This document shows positions 9,692 through 18,486 of a DNA stretch of 64,000 nucleotides, piece by piece. Position 1 is the first letter of the stretch. Each line of letters starts with the position of its first letter. Origin of the DNA: Pseudomonadota bacterium. GTDB taxonomy: Bacteria > Pseudomonadota > Alphaproteobacteria > Acetobacterales > Acetobacteraceae. Made by a program: the position numbers and the translations under genes. The notes below the pieces were generated by a model, which had not been told where the DNA came from, ran no database searches, and was given only the letters and a program-made list of their open reading frames with translations. Where the stretch lies: positions 1-64,000 of the forward strand of contig JAJZES010000029.1 of assembly GCA_021845985.1 (NCBI GenBank), given 5' to 3'.

Positions 9692-10173
9692 TACTCCGCC
9701 CCCAGCCAGCGCGCCGCGACGATCTGCCGCAGCGCCGCCGCCGCCGCCTCGGCCCCCTTGTTGTGCCCGTCGGCGCCCGACCGCTGCTCGGCCTGATGCA
9801 GCGCATGCACCGTCAGCAGCCCGTTGCCGAGGCAGATGCCGAAATGCTGCACCACCTGCGTCAGTCCCGCCATCGCCTCGCGACAGACGAACTCGTAATG
9901 GTCGGTGTCGCCCTTGACCACGCAGCCGAGGGTGACGAACCCGTCGAAGCGCCGCCGCCCGCGCATCGCCAGCCGCACCGCCCCGGCCAGCTCCAGCGCG
10001 CCGGCGACATCGAGCACGTCGCAGGTGGCGCCGGCCTCGGCGATGATGCGCAGCGCCCCGTCGCGCAGCCCATCGACCACCGCGGTATAATAAGGCGCGC
10101 GCACCACCAGCAGATGCGGCGGCCGACCGGCGACGTGCGGCGCGGCCGGCAGGGCAGCGTCCTGGGTGCTCAT
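9691..10173 (-). CDS. ribH: 6,7-dimethyl-8-ribityllumazine synthase
   Basis: This 160-residue enzyme condenses 3,4-dihydroxy-2-butanone 4-phosphate with the ribityl-amino-uracil to make lumazine, the penultimate riboflavin step. The family motifs are visible: VDGLRDGALRIIAEAG, the substrate-binding GALELAGAVRLAM, the TLGCVVKGDTDHYEFVC segment with the catalytic His region, and GNGLLTVHALHQAEQRSG with GHNKGAEAA. The start at 10173 was chosen because it gives a 4-base ATGA overlap with the upstream ribB gene; longer frames extend into that gene without homology. Confidence 0.95.
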   Translation of the reverse strand: MSTQDAALPAAPHVAGRPPHLLVVRAPYYTAVVDGLRDGALRIIAEAGATCDVLDVAGALELAGAVRLAMRGRRRFDGFVTLGCVVKGDTDHYEFVCREAMAGLTQVVQHFGICLGNGLLTVHALHQAEQRSGADGHNKGAEAAAAALRQIVAARWLGAE

Positions 10174-11294
10174 GCCGCGCCGCCGAGATGGCGCTGTTCG
10201 ACGATGTCGAGGCCGTAGCCCTCCAGGCCGACGATGGTGCGGTGGGTGTTGGACAGCAGCACCATGTCGGTCACGCCGAGATCGAGCAGGATCTGCGCGC
10301 CGATGCCGTAGTCGCGCAATTGCCCGCCCTGCCGCGCCGCGTCGGACATCTGGCGCACCCGGTCGGAGAGCTTGGTCGGCCGGTTCTCGCGCAGCAGCAC
10401 CGCGACCCCGCGCCCCTCGGCGGCGATGATGCGCATAGCGGCATGCAGCGCCTCGGCCGAGGCGCCGCCGACGATGTCGTCGAGCACATCGACCGCGTGC
10501 ATGCGCACCGGCACCGGCCCGCCGGACGCCACGTCGCCCTTCACCAGCACCAGATGCTCGGCGTATTCGACGGTGTTGGCATAGACAATGAGCTGCCAGT
10601 CGCCGCCGATGTGATGCGTCATGACGCCTTCCTGCACGCGGCGCACCAGCCGCTCGGTGCGGCGGCGATGGGCGATCAGGTCGGCGATGGTGCCGAGCCG
10701 GAGGTTGTGGTGCTGGGCGAAGGCGACGAGGTCGGGCAGCCGCGCCATGGTGCCGTCGTCGTTCATGATCTCGCAGATCACCGCCGCCGGGTTGAGGCCG
10801 GCGAGGCGGGCGATGTCCACCGCCGCCTCGGTATGGCCGGCGCGGACCAGCGCGCCGCCCTCGCGTGCCACCAGCGGGAACACATGGCCGGGCGTGACGA
10901 TGTCGGCACGGCCACATTCGGGGTTGATGGCGATGGCGATGGTGTGCGCCCGGTCCTGCGCCGAGATGCCGGTGGTCACCCCGGTCCGCGCCTCGATCGA
11001 CACGGTGAAGGCGGTCTGGTGGCGGGTACCGTTGGCCTGGCTCATCAGCGGCAGCCCGAGCTGCTCGACGCGGTGCTGCGGCAGCGACAGGCAGATCAGC
11101 CCGCGGCAGTGGCGGGCCATGAAATTGACCACGTCCGGCGTGGCGAACTGCGCCGGGATGACCAGATCGCCCTCGTTCTCGCGGTCCTCGTCATCGACCA
11201 GCACGAACGGCCGGCCGTTGCGCGCCTCCTCGATCAGCTCGTCGATGCTGCTGATGTAGTCGTGCAGGCTGCGGGTGAGCATTGACGGGCTCAT
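10170..11294 (-). CDS. ribB: DHBP synthase fused to a degenerate GTP cyclohydrolase II domain (RibBX type)
   Basis: The 374-residue protein has an intact N-terminal 3,4-dihydroxy-2-butanone 4-phosphate synthase domain (about residues 10-210): DDEDRENEGD acidic loop, TPGHVFPL, RAGHTEA and CEIMNDDG are all present. The C-terminal half follows the GTP cyclohydrolase II fold (YGIGAQILLDLGVTDMVLLSN), but the zinc-binding Cys-x10-Cys-x-Cys motif is absent and the EGRGIGL loop has become EGRGVAVLLREN. It should therefore make only the four-carbon precursor. A separate gene at 61943 keeps all cyclohydrolase residues. It overlaps ribE and ribH by four bases each. Inactivity of the second domain is inferred from the missing residues. 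Confidence 0.92.
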   Translation of the reverse strand: MSPSMLTRSLHDYISSIDELIEEARNGRPFVLVDDEDRENEGDLVIPAQFATPDVVNFMARHCRGLICLSLPQHRVEQLGLPLMSQANGTRHQTAFTVSIEARTGVTTGISAQDRAHTIAIAINPECGRADIVTPGHVFPLVAREGGALVRAGHTEAAVDIARLAGLNPAAVICEIMNDDGTMARLPDLVAFAQHHNLRLGTIADLIAHRRRTERLVRRVQEGVMTHHIGGDWQLIVYANTVEYAEHLVLVKGDVASGGPVPVRMHAVDVLDDIVGGASAEALHAAMRIIAAEGRGVAVLLRENRPTKLSDRVRQMSDAARQGGQLRDYGIGAQILLDLGVTDMVLLSNTHRTIVGLEGYGLDIVEQRHLGGAA

Positions 11295-11905
11295 GACAAC
11301 TCCTGTAGCCGGGCGACGTAGCGCGCCAGCGTATCGATCTCGATGTTCACTGCATCGCCTGGACGCAGCGTCGCGAAACCCGTCACCGCCTCGGTATGGG
11401 GGATGATGTTGACGCCGAAGGTGGTGGCATCGACCTCGTTGACGGTCAGCGACACGCCATCGACGGCGACGCTGCCTTTCGGCGCGATGTAGCGCGCCAG
11501 CGCCGCGGGCACCATGATGCGCCAGCGCGTCGAGCCGTGATCGGGCGCCGCCGAGACCACTTCGCCCAGGCCATCGACATGCCCGGCGACGATGTGGCCG
11601 CCGAGTTCATCGCCGACCCGCAGCGGCCGTTCGAGGTTGACGCGCGTGCCCACCCGCCAGCGACCGAGCGTGGTTTTCGACAGGGTCTCCGCCGAGGCGG
11701 TGACGGCGAACCAGTCCGGCCCAAGCGCGATTGCCGTCAGGCAGCAGCCGGAACAGGCGATCGAGGCGCCGGGCGGGATCGCCGCCGTATCGGCCCAGGC
11801 CGACAGGCCGACGGGGGTGGCGATGACCAGCCGCATGTCGCTGCCGGCGCCGAGCGGCGTCACCTCGCGCACCGTGCCAAGTCCTGTGACGATTCCGGTG
11901 AACAT
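11291..11905 (-). CDS. ribE: Riboflavin synthase (alpha chain)
   Basis: This 204-residue protein catalyses dismutation of two lumazines to riboflavin. It starts MFTGIVTGLGTV, the near-invariant opening, and holds two lumazine-binding barrel repeats: SDMRLVIATP with ACSGCCLTA in the first half, and GGHIVAGHVDGLGEV with VDGVSLTVNEV in the second. Length matches the family. It sits between ribD and the ribB gene and overlaps the latter by four bases. Confidence 0.95.
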   Translation of the reverse strand: MFTGIVTGLGTVREVTPLGAGSDMRLVIATPVGLSAWADTAAIPPGASIACSGCCLTAIALGPDWFAVTASAETLSKTTLGRWRVGTRVNLERPLRVGDELGGHIVAGHVDGLGEVVSAAPDHGSTRWRIMVPAALARYIAPKGSVAVDGVSLTVNEVDATTFGVNIIPHTEAVTGFATLRPGDAVNIEIDTLARYVARLQELS

Positions 11906-11926
11906 GCGCCCCCCTCTGGCTGCGTC

Positions 11927-13033
11927 TCAGACCGCGCGGCGCAGCTCGGTCAGCACATCGCGGCCGATCGGCTGCACGCTCTGCGGTACGTAGCGCGGCA
12001 TGGCGGCGAGCGCGGTGACGCCGAATGCCTGCGCCGCCGGCCAGCCATCCGCGCCCATCACCCCCGGCGCATGGAACCAAGCAATGCGATCGACCAGATC
12101 GGCACGCAGCAGCGCCGCGGCAAGCTGCGCCCCGCCCTCGACCAGCAGCCGGGTGATGCCGCGCTGCGCCAGCGCCCGCAAGCCCAGCGCCAGATCGACG
12201 CCGAGACCGGCGCCGGCGCCGGTCGGCTCCACCGGCAGCACCTGCACGAAGCAATCGGCAAGCGCCCGGCGGCGGTCGGCATCGGCTTCCGGCCGGGCGA
12301 GGATCCAGGTCGGCGTCTCACGCGCCGTCGCCACCAGCCGGTTGGTCAGGCGGGTGCGCAGATGGCTGTCGGCGATGATGCGCACCAGCCCGGTGCGGCG
12401 GAAGCCGGGGATGCGGCAGGTCAGGTCGGGGTCGTCGGTCAGCACCGTGCCGACCCCGACCATGATCGCGTCGTTGCGCCCGCGCATGGCGTGGGCGGCG
12501 CGGCGCGCCGGCTCGCCGGTGATCCAGCGGCTTTCGCCGGCGGCGGTGGCGATGCGGCCATCGAGTGTCGAGGCGAGTTTCAGCGTCACCAGCGGACGGT
12601 TGCGGCGCAGCCGGCTGAAGAAGCCGGCATTCACCTCCTCGGCCTCGGCCGCCAGCATCCCCTCGGCGACGGCGATGCCGGCCGCGCGCAGCCGGGTCAG
12701 TCCCTGGCCATCGACGCGCGGATCGGGGTCGCGCAGCGCCGCGACGACGCGGGCGACGCCGGCGGCGATCAGCGCCTCGCTGCACGGCGGGGTGCGGCCG
12801 TGATGGCCGCAGGGCTCCAGCGTGACATAGGCGGTGGCGCCGCGCGCGGCGGCCCCGGCCATCGCCAGCGCCAGCGTCTCGGCATGCGGGCGGCCGCCGG
12901 GGGCGGTGGCGCCGCGGCCGACGACGCGCCCGTCGCGCACGATGACGCAGCCGACCGAGGGGTTCGGCCAGCACTGGCCGAGACCGCGGCGCGCCAGCGC
13001 CAGCGCCGCGTGCATGTGTGACGGATCGTCCAT
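11927..13033 (-). CDS. ribD: Bifunctional diaminohydroxyphosphoribosylaminopyrimidine deaminase/reductase
   Basis: This 368-residue fusion does the second and third steps of riboflavin synthesis. The N-terminal deaminase has the zinc site HAETLAL with LEPCGHHGRTPPC (His-Ala-Glu plus two Cys). The C-terminal reductase has RPLVTLKLASTLDGRIATAAGESRWITG, the NADPH-dependent pyrimidine reductase signature. The start at 13033 (MDDPSH) is preferred since it follows the nrdR stop by seven bases; a second ATG six codons later is possible. Earlier in-frame starts lie inside nrdR. Confidence 0.94.
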   Translation of the reverse strand: MDDPSHMHAALALARRGLGQCWPNPSVGCVIVRDGRVVGRGATAPGGRPHAETLALAMAGAAARGATAYVTLEPCGHHGRTPPCSEALIAAGVARVVAALRDPDPRVDGQGLTRLRAAGIAVAEGMLAAEAEEVNAGFFSRLRRNRPLVTLKLASTLDGRIATAAGESRWITGEPARRAAHAMRGRNDAIMVGVGTVLTDDPDLTCRIPGFRRTGLVRIIADSHLRTRLTNRLVATARETPTWILARPEADADRRRALADCFVQVLPVEPTGAGAGLGVDLALGLRALAQRGITRLLVEGGAQLAAALLRADLVDRIAWFHAPGVMGADGWPAAQAFGVTALAAMPRYVPQSVQPIGRDVLTELRRAV

Positions 13034-13040
13034 CACCGGC

Positions 13041-13496
13041 CTATGTGGGTTCGCCGAGTTCGCCGAGGAAGGTCTCGAAATCCTTGGCCTCGCGGAAGTT
13101 GCGGTAAACCGAGGCGAAGCGGACATAGGCCACGGCATCGACCTCCTTGAGCGTCTCCATCACCAGTTCGCCGATCTGCTGGCTGCTGATGTCGCTGTCG
13201 CCGGAGGCTTCGAGCTGGCGGACGATGCCGTTGACGATGCGCTCGATCCGCTCGTCGCTGACCGGGCGCTTGCGCAGCGCGATGCGCACCGAACGGGCCA
13301 GCTTGTCACGATCGAAGGGAACGCGGCGGCTGTCGGTCTTGATCACGGTGAGTTCGCGCAACTGCACCCGCTCGATGGTGGTGAAGCGCTGCGAACAGGC
13401 GGTGCAGAACCGCCGCCGGCGGATCGCCGCCCCGTCATCGGTGGGGCGGCTGTCCTTGACCTGGGTATCGTCGTGACCGCAGAACGGGCAATGCAT
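13041..13496 (-). CDS. nrdR: Transcriptional repressor NrdR
   Basis: This 151-residue zinc-ribbon/ATP-cone protein represses ribonucleotide reductase genes in response to ATP/dATP. The first residues [18 protein letters not shown] and the [15 protein letters not shown] segment supply the four zinc cysteines. The ATP-cone follows ([19 protein letters not shown]). Length is normal. The gene order glyA-nrdR-ribD is conserved in alphaproteobacteria, which supports the call. Confidence 0.96.
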   Translation of the reverse strand: MHCPFCGHDDTQVKDSRPTDDGAAIRRRRFCTACSQRFTTIERVQLRELTVIKTDSRRVPFDRDKLARSVRIALRKRPVSDERIERIVNGIVRQLEASGDSDISSQQIGELVMETLKEVDAVAYVRFASVYRNFREAKDFETFLGELGEPT

Positions 13497-13502
13497 CGCG
13501 CC

Positions 13503-14810
13503 TCAGGCGCGCCCGGCATAGATCGGGAAGCGCGCGCAGAGATCGAGCACGCGCCGTTTCACCGCCTGCTCCGCCGCCGCGTTGGCGCCGTCGTTGGAGC
13601 GGGACAGCCCGTCGAGCACCTCGCCGATCATTTGCCCGATCGACTGGAACTCGGCAATGCCGAAGCCGCGCGTGGTGCCCGCCGGGGTGCCGAGGCGGAT
13701 GCCGGAGGTGATCGCCGGCTTCTCCGGGTCGAACGGGATGGCGTTCTTGTTGGCGGTGATGTGGGCGCGCTCCAGGCTGGCCTCGGCAGCCTTGCCGGTG
13801 ACATGCTTGGGCCGCAGATCGACCAGCATCAGATGGCTGTCGGTGCCGCCGGTGACGATGGCGAGACCCTGCGCGACCAGCGTTGCCGCCAGCGCCCGCG
13901 CATTGTCGGCGACGGCGCGCTGATAGGCGCGGAACTCCGGCCGCAGCGCCTCGCCGAACGCCGCCGCCTTGCCGGCGATGACATGCATCAGCGGCCCGCC
14001 CTGCAGGCCGGGGAACAGCGCCGCGTTGATCTTCTTGCCGAGATCGGCGTCGTTGGCGAGCACCATGCCGCCGCGCGGGCCGCGCAGGGTTTTGTGGGTG
14101 GTGGTGGTGACGGCATGGGCGTGCGGCAGCGGGCTCGGATAGACGCCGGCGGCGACCAGCCCGGCGAAATGCGCCATATCGACCATGAACCAGGCGCCGA
14201 CTTCGTCGGCGACGCGGCGGATGCGGGCGAAGTCGATGATGCGCGGATAGGCCGAGCCACCGGCGATGATCAGTTTCGGCCGGTGCTCGCGGGCGAGGCG
14301 CTCCAGCTCGTCATAATCGAGCAGCCCGTCATCCTGGCGCACGCCGTACTGCACCGCCTTGAACCACTTGCCCGACAGGTTGGGCGCCGCGCCATGCGTC
14401 AGATGGCCGCCGGCGGCGAGGCTCATGCCGAGGATGGTGTCGCCGGGGGTCAGCAGCGCAAGAAACACCGTCTGATTGGCCTGGGCGCCGGAATGCGGCT
14501 GCACGTTGGCGAAGCCGCAGTCGAACAGTTGTTTGGCGCGGTCGATGGCGAGTTGTTCGGCGACATCGACCTCGACGCAACCACCGTAATAGCGCCGGCC
14601 GGGATAGCCCTCGGCGTATTTGTTGGTCAGCACCGAACCCTGCGCCTCCAGCACCGCGGCGGAGACGATGTTCTCGCTGGCGATGAGTTCGATGCCGTCC
14701 TGCTGGCGCACCAGTTCGCGGCCGATGGCGGCGGCCAGCTCGGGGTCGGTCTCGGCCAGCGGGGCGGCGAAGAAGCGCTGCAGGCTGGCGGCGGGCGCGT
14801 GATCGTTCAT
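13503..14810 (-). CDS. glyA: Serine hydroxymethyltransferase
   Basis: This 435-residue PLP enzyme interconverts serine and glycine with tetrahydrofolate. The PLP-lysine lies in [16 protein letters not shown]. Other family signatures are [34 protein letters not shown] and [12 protein letters not shown]. It heads the minus-strand run glyA-nrdR-ribDE-ribB-ribH-nusB-thiL. No riboswitch-like element was evident to me in the short leader. Confidence 0.97.
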   Translation of the reverse strand: MNDHAPAASLQRFFAAPLAETDPELAAAIGRELVRQQDGIELIASENIVSAAVLEAQGSVLTNKYAEGYPGRRYYGGCVEVDVAEQLAIDRAKQLFDCGFANVQPHSGAQANQTVFLALLTPGDTILGMSLAAGGHLTHGAAPNLSGKWFKAVQYGVRQDDGLLDYDELERLAREHRPKLIIAGGSAYPRIIDFARIRRVADEVGAWFMVDMAHFAGLVAAGVYPSPLPHAHAVTTTTHKTLRGPRGGMVLANDADLGKKINAALFPGLQGGPLMHVIAGKAAAFGEALRPEFRAYQRAVADNARALAATLVAQGLAIVTGGTDSHLMLVDLRPKHVTGKAAEASLERAHITANKNAIPFDPEKPAITSGIRLGTPAGTTRGFGIAEFQSIGQMIGEVLDGLSRSNDGANAAAEQAVKRRVLDLCARFPIYAGRA

Positions 14811-14948
14811 GGCGGGTTCCCCTCAGCAACGCTGCTGTAACATGCGCCGGGGCCGAGCGGAAATGGCGCGCGGCGGAAGGATGCGGCTGGCGCGCGGCGG
14901 CGGCCACCATTATCACCGTGTCGCGAGGGCGGGGGGGGAAATGCTCAG

Positions 14949-16497
<1,549 letters not shown>

Positions 16498-16515
16498 GCC
16501 GCAGCCGAGGCGACA

Positions 16516-17817
16516 TCATCCCAGGCCGGGGATGGCGACGCCCGCCATCTGCGCCAGCAGCAGCGCGTTGAGCGCCAGCACCAGCACGGTCGCCAGCACC
16601 GCCGCCGCCTGGGTCAGTCGGGTGTTGACGAACGCGCCCATCACGTCGCGCCGCCCGGTCAGCCAGACCAGCGCCAGCATCGGCACCGGCAGGGCGATGC
16701 TGAGCACGATCTGGCTGCCGACCAGCGCCTGCGTCGCATTGACGCCAAGCGCCACGACGGCGAAGGACGGCAGCATGGTCACCGCCCGGCGCACCCAGAG
16801 CGGGATCGTCCAGTGGACGAAATCCTGCATGATCGACTGCCCCGCCAGCGTGCCGACCACCGAGGAGGAAAAGCCGGACGCCAGCAGCGACAGCAGAAAC
16901 ACGCTCGCCGCCGCCGGGCCGAGCAGCGGGCCGAGGGTGTGGTACGCCGTCTCGATCTCGGCGACATCGCTGTGCCCGGCATGGAAGGCGCGCGCCGCCA
17001 TGGTCAGCATGGCCATGTTGACGACGCCGGCGAGGCCGAGCGCCACCACCACCTCGCGGTTGGAATAGCGCAGCACGCTGCGCCGGGCGGCCGTGGTCGG
17101 CGCCGGCACCCGCGCCTGCATCAGCGCCGAATGCAGGTAGATCACATGCGGCATCACCGTCGCACCGATCATGCCGACGGCCAGCGCCACCGCCGCGCCG
17201 TCCGGCAGCACCGGCACCACCGCGCCATGCGCCACCGCGCCCCAGTCCGGCGGCGCAATCGCCAGTTCGGCGACGTAGCACAGGCTGATCAGGGCGACGA
17301 AACCGCCGATCAGCAATTCTAGCGGGCGGAACCCGCGGCCGCCGAGCAGCAGCATGCCGTAGGTGGCAACGCCGGTGATGGCGAGGCCGACGAGCAGCGG
17401 CACATGCAGCAGCAGGGCGAGGCCGATGCCACCGCCGAGGAACTCGGCAAGGTCGGTGGCCATCGCCGCCACCTCGCTGATACCCCACATGCCGAGCACC
17501 AGCGGGCGCGGCAGCCGGTCGCGGCACTGGGCGGCGAGGCTGTGGCCGGTGGCGATGCCGAGCTTGGCCGACAGCGACTGAAACAGCATGGCGATCAGAT
17601 TGGCCGCCACCACCACCCACAGCAGCGAGGTGCCGTACGCCGCGCCGGCCTGGATGTTGGTGGCGAAATTGCCCGGATCGATATAGGCGACGGAGGCGAT
17701 CACCGCCGGGCCGACGAACGGCGTGATCGCCCGCAGGCCGCGCCGGCGACCGGCCAGCACCTCGATTCCCGCAGCCCTGGTCCGCGCCGTCAGCCCGCTC
17801 CGTATCGCTTCGCTCAT
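16516..17817 (-). CDS. mntH: Nramp-family proton-coupled divalent metal (Mn2+) transporter
   Basis: This 433-residue inner-membrane importer has about eleven helices. The first helix contains the metal-binding DPGNFATN motif, and the sixth holds MPHVIYLHSALMQ with the conserved Met-Pro-His. Both are diagnostic for Nramp/MntH transporters that take up Mn2+ with protons. It diverges from a DtxR/MntR-type gene, and a perfect palindrome lies 28 bases upstream of its start, so manganese-dependent repression is likely. Confidence 0.95.
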   Translation of the reverse strand: MSEAIRSGLTARTRAAGIEVLAGRRRGLRAITPFVGPAVIASVAYIDPGNFATNIQAGAAYGTSLLWVVVAANLIAMLFQSLSAKLGIATGHSLAAQCRDRLPRPLVLGMWGISEVAAMATDLAEFLGGGIGLALLLHVPLLVGLAITGVATYGMLLLGGRGFRPLELLIGGFVALISLCYVAELAIAPPDWGAVAHGAVVPVLPDGAAVALAVGMIGATVMPHVIYLHSALMQARVPAPTTAARRSVLRYSNREVVVALGLAGVVNMAMLTMAARAFHAGHSDVAEIETAYHTLGPLLGPAAASVFLLSLLASGFSSSVVGTLAGQSIMQDFVHWTIPLWVRRAVTMLPSFAVVALGVNATQALVGSQIVLSIALPVPMLALVWLTGRRDVMGAFVNTRLTQAAAVLATVLVLALNALLLAQMAGVAIPGLG

Positions 17818-17844
17818 CGACCCCCGCTGCCAGCACCATCATGA

Positions 17845-17866
17845 AAGTGTAGCCGTGGCTACACTT
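17845..17866. promoter_or_regulatory. Perfect 22-bp palindrome, candidate MntR operator
   Basis: AAGTGTAGCC at 17845-17854 and GGCTACACTT at 17857-17866 are exact inverse complements around GT. The site lies 28 bases upstream of mntH and 78 bases upstream of mntR. It resembles the length and layout of known MntR boxes, which are about 20-22 bp palindromes with AA/TT ends. Control of mntH, and perhaps of mntR, is inferred from position and symmetry. Confidence 0.75.
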
Positions 17867-17944
17867 GCTGGCCCCGGATGTAGTTTGCCGGGCGGCAGAG
17901 TCAAGCCGGTTGCCAATCCGGCGGGCGCACGCGATACGACCGGC

Positions 17945-18373
17945 ATGGCCCCTTCCGACCTCCCGGCCGAGCCGACGCAGGCGCGCCGGTTCGGCAAGGC
18001 ACGCAGCGCGCAATCGACGGCGCTGCTGGAAGACTATGCGGAACTGATCGCCGACCTGCTGGCCGGCGAGGGCGAGGCGCGGCCGACCGACATCGCCCGC
18101 CGCCTCGGCGTCTCGCACGCCACCGCGATCAAGGCGATTGCCCGGCTCAAGCGCGAGGGGCTGGCGACGGCCCGGCCCTATCGCGGCGTCTTCCTCACCG
18201 ATGCCGGGATGCGGCTGGCCGAGCGGGTGCGGGTGCGGCACCGGCTGGTGGTCGATGTGCTGGTGGCGCTCGGCGTGCCGGCGGAAGCGGCGGAGCAGGA
18301 TGCCGAGGGCATCGAGCACCACGTCTCGGACGCGACGCTGGCGGCGTTCTCGCGCTTCCTCGAGCATCTTTGA
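17945..18373 (+). CDS. mntR: Manganese-responsive regulator, DtxR/MntR family
   Basis: This 142-residue regulator has an N-terminal winged helix-turn-helix (EARPTDIARRLGVSHATAIKAI, then LKREGLATARPYRGVFLTDAG) and a C-terminal metal-binding/dimerisation domain with RHRLVVDVLVALGVP, EQDAEGIEHHVSD and a Cys-free metal site typical of MntR. It lacks the SH3-like third domain of DtxR/IdeR, which also fits MntR. The ATG at 17945 was chosen because the coding signal begins there; the longer frame enters the mntH promoter. It is divergent from mntH and shares the palindrome with it. Confidence 0.9.
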   Translation: MAPSDLPAEPTQARRFGKARSAQSTALLEDYAELIADLLAGEGEARPTDIARRLGVSHATAIKAIARLKREGLATARPYRGVFLTDAGMRLAERVRVRHRLVVDVLVALGVPAEAAEQDAEGIEHHVSDATLAAFSRFLEHL

Positions 18374-18393
18374 GCGTATCGGCCGGGTTCCTG

Positions 18394-18422
18394 TTGCACA
18401 ACTGACACAGGCTTGCTGTAAT
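18394..18422 (+). promoter_or_regulatory. Candidate sigma-70 promoter for the lipase-Hint gene
   Basis: TTGCAC at 18394-18399 and TGTAAT at 18417-18422 are separated by exactly 17 bases, a good match to the -35/-10 pattern. They lie about 65 bases upstream of the ATG at 18487. A purine-rich GGGGGGGGA run just before the start may act as the ribosome binding site. Prediction is by eye only. Confidence 0.5.
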
Positions 18423-18486
18423 CCATCCGGCGGGTGACCTCGGCGTCGATACGCCGTGCGATCGACCTCGGGGGGGGGACGTTTCG

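Noticed and set aside
18465-18482. Run of G bases before the lipase-Hint gene as a phase-variable tract
   Set aside because: It is short, overlaps the likely ribosome site and lies outside the coding frame; there is no evidence of variation from one sequence.
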